A stretch of 64,000 bases of DNA from Vanilla planifolia (taxonomy: Eukaryota > Streptophyta > Magnoliopsida > Asparagales > Orchidaceae): contig CM043874.1 in the NCBI GenBank assembly GCA_023846275.1, positions 25,455,630 through 25,519,629 on the forward strand, read 5' to 3'. The position numbers and the translations under genes were made by a program. The number at the start of each line of letters is the position of its first letter. The first letter of the stretch is position 1. The notes beneath the pieces were generated by a model, which saw nothing but the letters and a program-made list of their open reading frames with translations, had not been told where the DNA came from and ran no database searches. Below, in pieces: positions 1-13,250 of this stretch.

Positions 1-1197
1 TGAGCAAGGTACAAAAGTCAATGATGAAACATGGAGTTCAAGAGGTAAAGGTGACACCCCCCCCCCCCCCCCCCATCATTAAAGAGATCAAACAAAGTTC
101 TTGTTCATAAAGGTAAGTAAACAAGAAAAGAGAGGGGGTTCAATAAATAACCATCATAAAAATTGAAAAACTAATTATCTCCAATTTTTTACAATGATTA
201 TCTTGAATGGTGCTAGCACCAAGCAAATAAGCCACCAAATCTTGGAGTTACATTGACGAATAGAGAAGGGTTTAGATCTACTATAGTACTTGGTAGACAA
301 ATATTCAACCATAACCAAAATAGACTTTCTAAGAAACTACATAAAGAACTTTACAACAATGACTTTTCACCAATCATATAACTAACAAACACACAAAACT
401 CTATTTCACTTCAACCAATAAAATTTGTCCTACGTGATTTCCTCCTCCATAAAACTAGATGATAGTAAATTATGATGCTACGATCTTTGAGGATAGCTTA
501 ACATTGTTGTGATTATTCATGATCATTTTGGTTCACCATTGTTGGTAAGAGGCTAGAAGCTTTTCTGCTTGAGGCTTTTGGCATGGAGAAGTACTATTGC
601 CTTTCGTTTCCTATTCTTGCTTGGCAATTGGATAAAGAATTTCTCTATATAATCACTATTTTGGACCATGGAAGGTTTGGATTTGAACTCTTATTACTCA
701 TCTATAGTGACTCTACTTCAATTATTCTCAAAATCGTTGTTTCTCACACTTATCACAAAGGGAATGTGACCCAAACTAAGTGGCTAATATTTCTTTACTT
801 TTACATTTCTCCTGAGCATAGGATGTGCCCTTGTGGAATGATTTTTGCTCAATTTTGCTTACTAATCACTTATATGGATCTCCTTAAAGTGTTTTTAAAT
901 ATAGGCTTTAGTCACATCTTTCAAGACTTTATCCCAAGTGAAGTAAAGGATAAGTCATCAATTCAAGACCATTACGACATTTATCTTTCTAGAGCCACCA
1001 AATTCCCAAATTTTTAAGCCATTTTTTAATAAATCAACATTCTTTCATTTTATCATTTTAAAATCCTTAATTTAAAAACAATGAATTAACTCTTAAAACA
1101 AAATGAATAACCACATAATTAACAAGCTTACATTTTTATTTTCAAATTAAACAAAGTCAATACAGCTAGTATTCAAAATAGGGAGGAATAGGTACAA
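1..1197. other. AT-rich intergenic sequence, no gene seen
   Basis: I see no supported gene here. A 144-codon open frame at 583-1017 on the plus strand has no recognisable motif and a composition typical of chance frames in AT-rich DNA. The only distinct feature is a cytosine run near the left edge. The sequence may be decayed retrotransposon, but I cannot assign it. Confidence 0.5.
57..74. repeat. Poly-C homopolymer (18 C)
   Basis: Eighteen consecutive cytosines lie in strongly AT-rich surroundings. Long C runs are uncommon in plant DNA and are also prone to length error in sequencing. Confidence 0.9.
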
Positions 1198-2999
1198 TAT
1201 TCTCCAAAAATGTATAATAAAATTAGATGTAATGATAGCTCTAATATATCATATAAGATCAAAATAATACACTTATCTGTCACAAACAAGTAATAACCCA
1301 TCAAACTCTCTCATGGTTCTCTTGGAATCTCATGATGTATATCATCATTACTTACGAGTGATTAGTAATTAATAATTAACTTTATCTCAATGGAAAAAAC
1401 TATACAACAAAAATGTACAATATTACATGTTTGGAGTCATATTTAATATTAGGTACAAATTTTATTAAATCATATATCAAATGACAAGCTAATCATATGA
1501 AAAAAACATAAAAGTAAAATACTCTTATCCTATTCGATTAAACCTCCAAAACTCATTTGTAATCTTTTCACCTTATTTTAAATTTTTTTTATTTTTAAAC
1601 TCATATTGAAAGATTTAATTTAATAGTTTTTTATTTACTTTTTAATTCCTATTTTATTTTTTTAGTTTAATTTCTAGAACAAAGGTCCAATATATTTAAA
1701 AAAAATCATTTGGGTTATACCTTAGAATTTTTCTCTAGTATAAGATACACTCTATTATTGACCCTTTGAGGTTCATCCCTAAATCTTTCTCTAGAGTGAG
1801 ATACACCTAATTAGAAACTATGATTTATCTCCCATTTAAAATCAAAGCCTTATTTTTAATCAAACTTTAGTTTTTATACATCACTCAATTATTAAAATTT
1901 GTCATTTAAATTCCTACCAATTCAAGGTTGCTAATTGCATATGTAATCACATTAAACAATTGCACCTAAGTTACATAAGATTGTCTACCTGAATATGATT
2001 TATATTGGTCTTGCATTTGGATTGATCTTGTTTCTGTACCTCTTTATGAATGCAGTTCTTTCCCTTCCCCATCACTTGGTTGCATTAGGAAATTTCTCAA
2101 AATTTTCTTGTTTTTGCTTAGTTACACCCTCAATTTTCCTTTCTTGTTACATGCCATTTTCTCATATTTGTAAGTTGTTTTCCAAAATCCTCAATGTAAT
2201 CATCCAACCCTAATTTATTTCTCATTGCTCATCTTCCTCTTTTGCAACCTTTCAAATTCTTTACCAAACACATGTTTTCAGATACTTGACTCTCCATATC
2301 CTTTAAATAATGACATCTTCTCCACTACAAACACTTTTTCATCTTTTGGAATCATCAATAACTTAGTTCCTTATATTGTTTGGCTTAGAATTGAATGTTT
2401 TATAAAAGAAAATAAAATATTATTTTTATTAAAACTTATATGTTTATGATAATTCCTAAATTATTTTTATAAAAAAACCCTTCAAAACTATAATGACAAA
2501 TTTTATATGAATCTTTTGGACAAATTCTACCTATCATCCAATTTCTATCACTTCTGACATCTTTTTGGTACTTTTAATAATTCCCTTATCTGAAAATATT
2601 TATATGAACTATTTTATTTTTTTCCTTTTTAATTTTTGACCCTTAATTTTGTGGTAGCCACACTTATTTTTTATGTAAAGTTAATTTTAACTTAAGCATT
2701 TATATAAGCTTTATCCCTTGTTTTAATTCTATAATTTATTTATGCCAATTGATATTTGAATTATTTTTTAGCAAGTGTTAGCTCTAATATTTAAATTACT
2801 ATATAATTCCTATTAATGTATAATCTTTTGTTTTATGATCTAGCCACCTTCATTTGCACCAACTTGTTATCACTCAGTTTTTAACAAAACATGATCTCAT
2901 CTTTATATCTCATATTCCTTTTTAGGGGAGTACTTTTTTAGTCATGTATCATTTTCAAAATAATTCAATAGATTCTCAAAATCCAAAAAAACATAAAAA

Positions 3000-3480
3000 T
3001 TGAACTAGTGGTAAATTATTTACAAAAATCAATCCATTAATCATCCTTAAATAATCATAAAACTATTTTTTGGATTTTTATTCAAATAACTTGAAACACT
3101 CATAAAAGATCAAGACAAAGCATGATATCTTAAAATTTATATTTTCTCCAAATTATTAAGGATTCTAACTTACATTAGACAACACATGAAACATATACAC
3201 ATAATGTAAGCTTCTATACCTTCTAATCCAAGTAGTAGTCTTTTTAAGGACTTTGCTTTTTCTCAGTGCAAACTCACGATTAGAATTGGCTCTATTTTGC
3301 CCCTTTCTATGTGTGCACCATGGACAATGTACCATCGAGAGCAAGATTCTTGCATGGGTTGATCACTTTTGTGAAGCACATCCTTAAAAAAGACCCATGA
3401 TAATATAATGTCATCACATAATAAATAATAATCACTTTGTAATCTTCCTAAAAAAAATAATATCAAATAACACACTATTT
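3000..3480 (-). repeat. Dispersed LTR-like repeat, copy A
   Basis: On the minus strand this block has the same order of landmarks as copies near 7,300-7,780 (+), 25,196-25,640 (+) and 40,040-40,440 (-): a GAGAAAAAG(C/T)(A/T)AAGTCCTT-like stretch, an ACTACT(T/G) stretch, and a TAAGTTAGAAGCCTTAATGA-like stretch. The same block follows copia pol remnants in both inverted-repeat arms, so it is most likely part of the LTR of that SIRE-like family. I could not delimit the LTR ends. Confidence 0.6.
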
Positions 3481-3689
3481 AATTTATTATCATCAAACTC
3501 TCACATAGGGTCATGGGATTAACAATCTCTTATTTTGATGATTACAAAACCATTATTATAAATGTATGCTTGAAAAAGAGTAAAGAAAGTAAATGATCAT
3601 GAGAATACATACAGTTGTTGATAATAGATTATTCTACTCAATTTATAGAATATATTAGCTACCAATGCTCTCCCTCTTCTTGTTATCAT

Positions 3690-4690
3690 CGGAATGTGAA
3701 CTATTCAAAAAAAAAGGGTTGGCAACTCGTATTAACATTTTTATTTTAAAAAATATCTTGCATAGTAAAAATTGAAATTGTCAACCAATAATATAATTAA
3801 AAGGAAAAAATTCAAGAAAATAGTCATAAGGTTACATATTCCTAAATAAAGTTCTATCTAATGTCTGCGTGCTTAGTTTATGAGTGTTGAATTAAGTTTT
3901 TAGAAAGAAAAATAGCACTAGCATTGTTACAAAAAAAATTAAGTTTCATCTAATTAAACATCATAGTTTCATTATGAGTTTAACAAATATCTTGGATGGT
4001 TAAAATTGAAACGTTACCAATAATACACTCAAAGGAAAAAAATTCAAGAAAATAATCTTAAGATTTACTTAATCCCAAATAAAGTTCTATCTAATGTCTA
4101 TATGCTTAGTTTAAGAGTACTGAATTGAGTTTTCAGTAAGACAAATAGTACAAGCATTGTTACAAAAGAAATTAAGTTTCAACTAATTGGACATCATAGT
4201 CTCATAATTATTATCTTACCATGAAACTCATGATACAAAACTAGCAAAAGAGATAAGAGAATAGCCAATATATTAATAAGTATTTAATATATACTTTTTA
4301 TGTATTTTACTTTCAATAAAATTAGCATTTAAATATGTACTTAGTTCAAATTCTAGCTCACTCTTAAGATACCAAAGGCTTAGAGTAGGTATACCAACAA
4401 GATATCTAACTATGTGTTTTATTATTTGTAAGTAGGACTATTTCGGATTAGTTTGAAATCTAGAGCAGACACATACACTAGACATGATGTCTGGTCTGCT
4501 TGTTATAATTCTATAAAGAAATTTAGTTCTTCCATCAAACTTATCTTGACCTTCTTCTTTATTAATTTTGAAAAATATTCATAATGCTTATTTTTGGTTG
4601 CACCAAACACTGTCATCCATATAAATTTTGCAAACTAATCGATGTGATTTTCTATTTTGAATGAAATTAGCACACTTCAATAAGATTTAA
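3690..4690 (-). pseudogene. Ty1/copia RT-RNase H remnant (SIRE-like)
   Basis: The minus strand encodes a broken C-terminal copia polyprotein. Near 4,590-4,660 it reads like the RT active-site region (KIYMDD followed by a VFGAT-like stretch), then a segment resembling NFFL.L, and then an RNase H region with a tandemly duplicated NSALLKHVNIR-like block. Stops and frameshifts are frequent. Compared with the copy at 23,670-24,870, a 196-bp stretch is missing between two TTATAA hexamers. The motif style (FGATN after YVDD) resembles the SIRE/Maximus lineage; that lineage call is inference. Confidence 0.6.
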
Positions 4691-4699
4691 AAGTTTAAT

Positions 4700-5010
4700 A
4701 TTTTTTAAGACGACTAATTTAAATAAAATTTAATTTTTGACTTATAAGAATAATTTTAATCAACAATAATATTCTAATCAAAACAGGTGTATAATATATA
4801 AAATTAAACTCAAAATAAATCTCTTGATTGTCTACCACTCCAATCAATATTATTTTCATGGGTTTTTATCTTTGCTACTATTCTTCTTTAAGATCTCTAC
4901 TAAACATAAAAATTAGCTATCTATAGTCTAAAAATTCACTCAACCAAATTTATTAACATATTTAGAATTTCTTATTATCCAAAAAAGCACCATGGATAGG
5001 GGTAAGTATC
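4700..5010 (+). repeat. Direct repeat unit 1 (partner at 21,300-21,650)
   Basis: This segment aligns in the same orientation with 21,300-21,650. Shared landmarks include AATTTTAATTTT, AATTAAA(C/T)TCAAAATAAATCTC, CTTTAA, and the final AGCACCATGGATAGGG-like stretch against AGTACCATGACTAGGG. The identity of the repeat is unknown; its position beside copia remnants in both places suggests a piece of the same element family. Confidence 0.5.
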
Positions 5011-5979
5011 ATAATAGGCGAGTGAGATTAAAAACCAAACTAAAGTTGAAATAAAATTTGAAAAACTAAAGGAGGTGGAAGAAATTTGAAAAGATTTCCA
5101 TTAAATGAATTGACTACTTTCAACAAAAGAAAGAGACATTTAGAAACTGTAAAAAGGAGAAAATAAAGCAATTTAAGGGTTGTTTGTTGAGATAAAAAAT
5201 TGCAAGACAATTAAGGAGAGGAAGAAAAATTGAGGAAAGAAGTTGTTGTTGTGGGAGAAGAGAGTTTGAAAAATTCTCTAATAATCAAGGAATGTAAAGA
5301 TGAGGAGGGAAAAAAGACTTGCCCCAGGAAGGGTCATGCAAAAAAGAAATGATTCCAAGGTGTGACTGTTATAAACATAAAAAAGGGGCTTTATGTACAT
5401 AATTCATTTGGTTAACAAATGTAGGCTTTTGAGCAAGAAACCATTCTTTATAAACCAAAACTCTTAAATCAATCCTACAACATTTTTTATAGTTGTCAGC
5501 TATTTTTCATAGTACTTTTCAAATACTTTTGATTGAATCTTGATGGAAATTTTGCACCATTCTAGTGATTTTTGTTATGGAACTGTGTTCCATGCACCAT
5601 CCTCCATTATTTTTGATGTTAAAGATTGGAATATATCAAACTAATTGTCTTCACTATAAATACAACATGGAAATCTTGAGCTTGGTCCAAATTGAATCAT
5701 GTATAGCTTTGATACCTTTTATAAAAGGAGTTATACTAAGGGGCTAAGGCGAATTGGCCTAAATACACTTATCTCAAACTAGAGGTGAGGCCCTTAGAAA
5801 GGTCAAGTTTATGGAGATTAACCTCAACCTAAGCAAAATTAAGAAAGCTGGTTACTAAAAATTAAGAATTTATTTTGATGCCAAGGTTCTTCTTTAGAAC
5901 CATTTTCAAGCTCCTAAATTTCATCCTCTCTTAGATCCTACTAAGTATCATATACTTTTTGAGAAAAGGAATTCTTATG
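5011..5979. other. AT-rich sequence, nothing identifiable
   Basis: No open frame with recognisable motifs, no clear repeat partner and no structural RNA were seen. Purine-rich stretches at 5,080-5,300 on the plus strand resemble decayed retroelement leader sequence, but this is not supported by any motif. Confidence 0.4.
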
Positions 5980-8010
5980 TGTTAACCTTTTCCACCTCTC
6001 ATTTTATTCTCAAGGGCTAAGTTCACATTCGAGCATTTTCACAAGACTCTTTTTGTAGCATCCTCAACTTTTGTAAAAGGAAATTATTTCTAAGTGAAGT
6101 GGTTGTATATATATTTGAGAAATTTTATAAATTTTTTTAAATAAGCTTTTATAAGAATTATCATTTTTATGATATTGCATAAGTACAATAAAGAGGGTCA
6201 TATTATTCGGTCTGTGGTGAAGCTAAATCCTAAAATGGTTGATAAATATTGTATAATAAGAAAATGAGTTTCATATGAGAATGATTAAGTGATAAAATTA
6301 TCACCACAAGGATTTGAATGAGTCCAACAAGCCAAGGACAACAGATTTTGATCTTGCAATATGATTTAGATATATCATACAAAATGATAGAGAAAGAGAG
6401 TGAAATCAATTAGGATCAGCATGAACACATTATTTCATAATGTAAGATTTGATCACAACCTTACGATTGTATAATGCAATAGACTAATAACAAATCAACA
6501 AAATAGGTCAAATTATTCTAGTAGGTCAAGGAAAAAAGAACTGGATCATACCATATATTATAAGTGTATCATATAGTACCATCAAGTGACAAGAAATTGA
6601 GCTAGATCAGTGTGAATAGACAGTAAAGCCAACTAGTGATTATGCAAGGATGACAAAGAAATCAGTCAAGAATGTTAGTATATAAAACAAAAGATATGTT
6701 AGGGTGTTATGGTATTATAAAAATACAAAAAGAAATATCATAAAAGCATAATAAGTTAAAAAAATAACTAAGCCTAATGAATTAAATAATTGATGAATAC
6801 TTTATATGATATTATAATCATGAATTTATAAGTATGATCAGGTGAATAATAATTATTATGTCAGTTAGGCTACAAACTACAATGATGTATAGAAGTAATA
6901 TGACTAATAACCCATATTAATATGAATAAGGAGATGCTTATGTAGATTAAATTAAAAGGGAGATTTTTTGTATGACTCTTGGATCATATTAATATGATCA
7001 AGGTAAATAAGTACAATAGATAAAGTATTAAACTAATCATATAATATGAAATAAGGTATCATACTTGTGTGATACATAATAACTATATGTGTTTTAAAAT
7101 CCAAAATAATGAATGTCTAATTCATTCAATGAAAAGTTTGATCAATTGGTAAAAATCATAAGAATTAAGATGAAAATACCATTGAAGAATTACATCATTT
7201 TGATGCAACTATTAGCAAAATTTAACAGTTTGGAATGAAAAGTGGCCATGTGCCAAATAAAAAAACATTGAGGTTTTATTTAGGAGATTTTTTGGGAATA
7301 CATTAGTGTAATTAACTTTTTTCAAGCATGACAGTGTGAAGGAAGAGAGAACGAAAGTATTTTGTTGCTCTTGAAAAGAACCTAAAAGGAGTAAGTGTAC
7401 TCATGGAAAAGGGTAAAATAGGGGCGATCCAACTGTGAGTATTATAGCATTGAGAAAAAGCTAAGTCCTTAGAAAGAATACTACTTGGATATAAAAGTAC
7501 GGAAGCTTTCACAATGTGTATATTTTTTATGTGTTGTCTAATATAAGTTAGAAGCCTTAATGATTGGAGAAAATATAAATTTGAAGTTGTCATTCTTTGG
7601 CTTGATGTCTTATGTATGTTAAATTTTATTTGGATAAAAATTTAAGAAATAGTTTTATTATTATTTGAGGATGATTAATAGACTGATTTTGTAAATACTT
7701 TACCAATTGCTTGATTTTTTATATAAGATTAGAGTATGATAAACATGATTCACTATATTTATATCTTTTTCATAAAATGAGAAAAATTAAGGTAACCAAA
7801 ATTAAGAAAATAAAAAATTATTAAAAATTAAAAAAACGATAAAATATTATTTAGAAATTTGGACGGCAAAATTTCATACTATAATGAAGATGAATGGTAA
7901 ATCCAAAAGACAACAACATATTCTAAAGTAATGAGTCTCAGAGACAAGAAAAGTAGTCATTCTATTCATGTTATTTAAGTTAAGAAAAACATATTTCTAA
8001 ATATACCCAT
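5980..8010 (+). repeat. Dispersed repeat (inverted partner at 39,800-41,900)
   Basis: The plus strand here aligns with the reverse complement of about 39,800-41,900. Landmarks include a GATTTGATCA(C/T)AACCTTA(C/T)GATTGT block near 6,450, an AATAGGTCAAATT block near 6,510, and the LTR-like block at 7,300-7,780. Near 7,890 a block GATGAATGGTA(A/G)A matches the partner near 39,890. It is probably an old LTR or LTR-bearing fragment of the copia family seen in the inverted-repeat arms. No coding capacity remains. Confidence 0.6.
7300..7780 (+). repeat. Dispersed LTR-like repeat, copy B
   Basis: This copy carries the same ordered landmarks as copies A, C and D: TGAGAAAAAGCTAAGTCCTT near 7,451, then TACTACTTGGAT, then GTTGTCTAATATAAGTTAGA near 7,534, then GCCTTAATGATT. 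A minus-strand frame of 93 codons overlapping it (7,312-7,593) is judged a chance frame. Confidence 0.65.
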
Positions 8011-11000
8011 TTGTTATGAAGTAGTCTTGCCCTTAACCAAATCCTAAAGAAGATAAAGATTTAAGATAATGAGCAAATGTATAAGATGATAGAAAGATAA
8101 AAACAAACATCATTTTATTTCAAATTGGTCGACATTCTTGGGAGGATTAAGGAAAATTTAGAATTAGACACTAATGCAAAGCTAATGAAAATTTAGAATT
8201 AGACACTAAAAAAACTAGGTGGAAAGAATGGATCAACCTTTTTAAAGAGAAAAACACAATTGTTGTACCTTTGTATCAATTTTTTTGTGCTTTGTTTTAA
8301 AAGAATGGCAACAAAACCTAGATTCTATGTAGAAAAATACACAATTTCTAGTTGATACAAAGACAAAGATAGAATGTTCAGGAATATATCATTGAGTTTA
8401 TATGATGAGTAGTTACACTTGAGGTTCCATTGGATGAGATGTAGACAATATAGAAATTCATTACCAGCTTGTATCACCTAACTAACATTGAGCTCAATTT
8501 ATTCCTCATTATTAATCTGATTTAGGAGAGTACATCACCATGTCTATAATATATAGAATCAAATAGATTTTTAGAGGGGAGGAGGCATAAGAGAACTTGC
8601 CCCTAGGTATTTTCCTCATTTTGTGCCCTAACCCCCCCTTTGGTCTTTCTCATATTTCACCTGTCAAGTTAACTATTTATGATTTGTAAGGCTCAATAAT
8701 GAGGCAGCTTTAGTAGATTGGTTGTGCCTGTTATTTAGTATATTGCATGATTTATATCACTTATGGGAGGTAAGCTACTTGATCAATTCTTAAGGAAAAC
8801 ATCCCTGAGCCCCATATGGGGAACTTTTGAAAGCCTCCACCTTAAGTAAAATAGCAATGTCAAGGGCTTCTAGATTGGACTTGCTAAGAAAACATGTTTA
8901 AATAACTTTATCATTGAAATGAATTTTTTTATTCCACACATTTATAATCATATTATCTATAAATGAAAACTTGGAAATAAAATTGTATTTCTTAATTTTA
9001 ATATAAATCATGAAAGAGATTAAATCAAATCTTTGTAGAAGTTAAATTATACTTTAACAAGGGATTTTGAGATTCATTTACTTCTATAAAACCAATTATA
9101 ATTATGAGATCAATTTTTTTAATTAAAATATAAATTCATTTATAAGAATAAAAATTAATGATTGATGACATTATGTAAGATACACTACATTTTAATTACA
9201 TAAAGTACGTCTTAAGTTAGTATACTCTGATTGGTCCAAGTAGTGCACCACATATATGTTTCAAATTTTAAAAATGATTTTGGTGTTATGTTTATATATA
9301 AGATCTTTTGAAACTTATTTAAAAGTAAATAAGGATAAAATTTTTTACCATAAGATGTCTATATTGTTTGGAGATTTTATTATCTTTATTTGTACTACTA
9401 CAAACAACATGACTCAAATTTAATCTTTGTTTGCACTTATGATTATAATCATAAACTAAGTGCATTTAAAAGGCTTTATAATATTTGAATTACAAATCTT
9501 AGCTAATCCTTAAACACTATCTTAGACCCGATTATACATCTATTCAATTTTATCACTTGAGTGGATGAAGATAATTTTACATGCCTGTGAACTTGTTTGT
9601 TTTCTCCAAAAAAGAGATATATTAATTCATCTTGATTGAATCTATAGATACTTCATTTTGATTAAGATGATCAAAGCTTATATTTATAGAACATGGACTC
9701 ATCTACTTTATCAAGTTGGGTAGTGTGGGAAGGAAATAATGATTGTTTTAGCTTTTATAATGAGAATTATGAACTTAAAATCTCCATATGTGTAGTCAAG
9801 CATATAAAAATATTATTAACAAATTCTTTAAAAATAATAAATTAAGTTAATTAATAAATTTTGATTAAATCTATTTAAAAAATATAAACTAAACTTATGT
9901 AATGTTATACCTATAGATTTAATAAAATTCTTTGAATAATGAATAAGTTTTATATGATTGATCTTACTATACAATATTAGATATTCTCATCTCAATTGTT
10001 TTATTTCCCTTTATTGGCTTGCTTCTAAGGAAATGTTGTCTATCCATTTTACTTTGCCTTTAATATGTTATATATATGATCGATCTATTATTAACAATCA
10101 AACTAAAAATCACTAGAAGAAAACATATAATACTTATATAAATATTTTGAAAACTTAACTATGTAATTTTTAAATTGATATAAAACATTATAGCTTAGAT
10201 ATAAAACAACAAAGAAGTTTTAAAAACAATATCTTAACATGCTAAAATTGATGGACCATTAAGATTGTACGCCAATATTTATGAAGTTAACAAGCTCAAG
10301 GTTTTAGTTAATGGAGTTTGACCATCTTTAATGTTCTCTCCATTGTTCTTGATTGAAATCATTTCTTTTTTTATCTTTATTACATGATAAAATCATACAA
10401 GCTATATAGAATTAAGAAATAATTGATAAGTTAGGTACTTCTTACAATAAGTTTGATGAACAAAGGTTAACTTATTCATGTACTTCCCAAGCTATCTCAT
10501 CAATTTGAGTTTTCATATACTTCATCTTGAGACTATTGTGTATTAGTAAAACAAATGAAATTCTAAGTATATCTTTTGGCATACATATCAACTTAAGGAC
10601 TAGATTCTTACTTTCATACAAGACATGATGTTTGATAACATGAGTTACTTGTACAGTTAAAGTGGTATTGGTTATCATCTTCTGTTTATGAAGAATGCTC
10701 ATGATTGTAAGTATTAAAACCATCTTTTACAAACTATCAAAGATTTATTATCTTATTAGCTTAAATTCCTCCTTGATTTGGAGATATCATTAAGATGACA
10801 TAATCATTATGAATATAATTAATATCAATTGATATGAAATAATAAGAAAATCAATTAAACAACCATTATTAATTTTAGGTTATAATAAAAAGTGTCTTCG
10901 GCATATGCTACTCAAATGGTTTGCTTCAACTATTTTGTCTCTAACTCAAATGAAAATAATCCTTCACAATCATCAAAAACTATCATAAGGAAAATAATTA

Positions 11001-11999
11001 TAAGTTCTTATAAAATTTAAATAGAAATAAGGAAACATTCTTTCTAAATCAAATCATCTTAATTAAGAGTTGGTCAAAGTGTCAAACCATATTTATATAA
11101 ACCCTCCAATAATTGACCACATTATTTCATGTGAAACCCTTAATACCTTCAAAGTTTTCAAATATTGATGATGTCAAAGAGAGATAAAGGATTAAGTATG
11201 GAATGAAAGGTTTATGGTTGGGCTACATATTTAAGAGTGATAAGGACAATTAGTTTAAAGTTAGAAAAAGAATTATGGTGCATAAATTTATGATGTTTTA
11301 TATGATGTAGTTATTTAACTTTTGTCATGACTTCATTAAATAATGACATTCGTAATTTCATAGTTATACCATTTCAACTATCATATCTTATAGTTTTGTA
11401 AATGTTATATTTTAATGTTTAAATATGCACGATTTTAGGGATGTCTTATACATGTGCATATATGAATTCCATGGGAGTTTTTATTACTTAATATATGCCT
11501 TACACATATATCTTGTTATCAAAATGGTGAAGATTGTTTACCCTATGGCTCAATAATTATATTTGATTTTATGATTTAAAAACTCTTAAGTTCTTTCTCT
11601 TGGTGATATAATCCTTTGATTAAGTACATTTTTAAGTGAGTTGGATAAGTTGGAGATTACTATAGTATAAAACATATCAAAACTTCAGTGAGAGTCTTGA
11701 AGATAATTAATTGGCTCAAGGATAAGATTGAATTGAAGGAAGACTCCAAGAAGGGAAAAAATTTCTTAGTGTAGTATTTATTTTATCTTCTTAAGAGCTT
11801 ATCCATATGCACAAAACTACTAGCATGCATTTGCTTAACTTTTGTGATTTCTCTATGTCACATTTTTTAGCAAATTATTTTGTAATATTTTAATTATGTG
11901 ATTTAGCATATAATTAGACACTATTGATTTAATAAATTGATATATCAAATTAGAATAAAATGATAATTTTGGTCCTACCTCAAAGATGTGTAATTTTAT
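8011..11999. other. AT-rich sequence without a supported gene
   Basis: About 4 kb of AT-rich sequence. Parts (8,090-8,900) read like decayed retroelement gag or leader DNA, but no motif is firm enough to name. The longest frames are under 90 codons with no family signature. I see no RNA gene or clear repeat boundaries. Confidence 0.4.
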
Positions 12000-13250
12000 A
12001 AAAATTCTCAAAATAAAAAATTTAGCATGCTAATGAATAGAACTCATTGAAAAGAATTCAATGGGTTTTGGATTATAATTTTTAGAGCCCAATCAATTTT
12101 GTTATCAATTATAAAAACAAAAAATCTAAAATTAAGTGAATGGGTGTATGTATAAATATTAAAGAGCAACAAAGAGTGATTTATCCTTCCCCATAGTTAG
12201 ATATTTATTTAAGGACTAAGAAGATTCAAGAAGAAGAGAAAGGAGGGGACATATTACTTAATTTGTTTTCTCCTCTAAAGGAAAATAGAATAATAGGGGG
12301 GAAAATAGGATTTACTTGTGAATAATTAAGGAAGGAGAGTATGAAAGAGAAGCTTAGGATGAGAGGAAGAAAGCTACTATTAGTGAAGCCTCTTGTAGTA
12401 ATGTTAGTATATTTTACTTATTTCAAGAGAATGAAAAGGTTGGAGAGGAAGGAGATATGAACTTAGAGGAAATCAAATTTAGGAATTCAAAGAATAAATA
12501 AAGTGTATCTTCACTATTTTTTATGTTTTTTCTAGTGGCATGCAATTAAAGAACAAGGCCAAGGCTAAAGAGGAGATCATTTTCTATGATTGTAAATAGC
12601 CAAGACACTTCCATCTTGAATGTCCAAAGATGTTAAAGAGACTTGAGAAGTCTAGGAACAACACAACGATATAGGAAATGAAGATGGAATGAAGTGAGTT
12701 GGAGAAATCATCTTTAAGTGAAGATAAGAATAATGAATAATTGATTTGTCTCACCAATTTCTTCCTTAAATGACTAAGTATGTCCTACCACTTTGGAAGA
12801 ACTAAAAGAACAATTATTAGTTGTATGCCAAAAATATTAAAGACTATTAAGAAAATGTAATAGTTTAAAAAAAGATTTTGATTGCCTTAGTTTATATGAA
12901 CACCTTAATGAAACAAAAGAATTATATTTAGTTGACTTACAAAAGACTATAATGAACTTGCCAAGTTAATTTCTTAGCATATTTTTTTGTAAAGAAATTT
13001 AATGAATTTAAGAAGTTACATCCTCATGATTCTGTCAATTATCATCATATGTGACATAAGTAGATCTCTTTTAATCATGCCAATGCATCATCCCATCATG
13101 GCTAATTTTGTTACAATTATTGCATGAGACTAGGAGCCATATTACAATTTTGTAGAATTAGGACAAATTTGGACTTTTATTTTCTACAATTCTTTTGGAG
13201 TGATAGACTGGTGTGTTTTATATTGGTTATGTCTTTGTATTAATTGAATT
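12000..13250 (+). pseudogene. Retroelement gag remnant with degraded zinc knuckle
   Basis: A reading frame near 12,582-12,630 gives FYDCK, a stop, then PRHFHLECPK. This keeps the C-x4-H-x4-C part of a retroviral-type CCHC knuckle, with the first cysteine codon changed to Phe and a stop inside. Flanking residues are Lys/Glu-rich, as in SIRE-like gag. A second weak cysteine/histidine cluster lies near 13,090. The frame is broken by many stops. It may belong to the same copia element as the pol remnant at 21,830, with later insertions between, but that link is inference. Confidence 0.45.

Larger units (their letters stand above)
1198..4690 (-). repeat. Left arm of a large inverted repeat (copia 3' end plus flank)
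   Basis: Read on the minus strand, this segment matches the plus strand of about 23,670-27,835 along its whole length. Shared landmarks include the segment holding ACTCGTAAGTAATAATGATG in the right arm (reverse complement near 1,350), the copia RT/RNase H remnant, and an LTR-like block. The arms differ by many substitutions and indels, so the duplication is old. This arm is shorter, partly because of a 196-bp deletion at a TTATAA repeat near 4,503. Boundaries are estimated by eye and may be off by tens of bases. Confidence 0.75.

Noticed and set aside
583..1017. 144-codon plus-strand open frame
   Set aside because: No family motif, and its hydrophobic, Ile/Leu/Phe-rich composition is what T-rich DNA gives by chance; no splice or promoter context.
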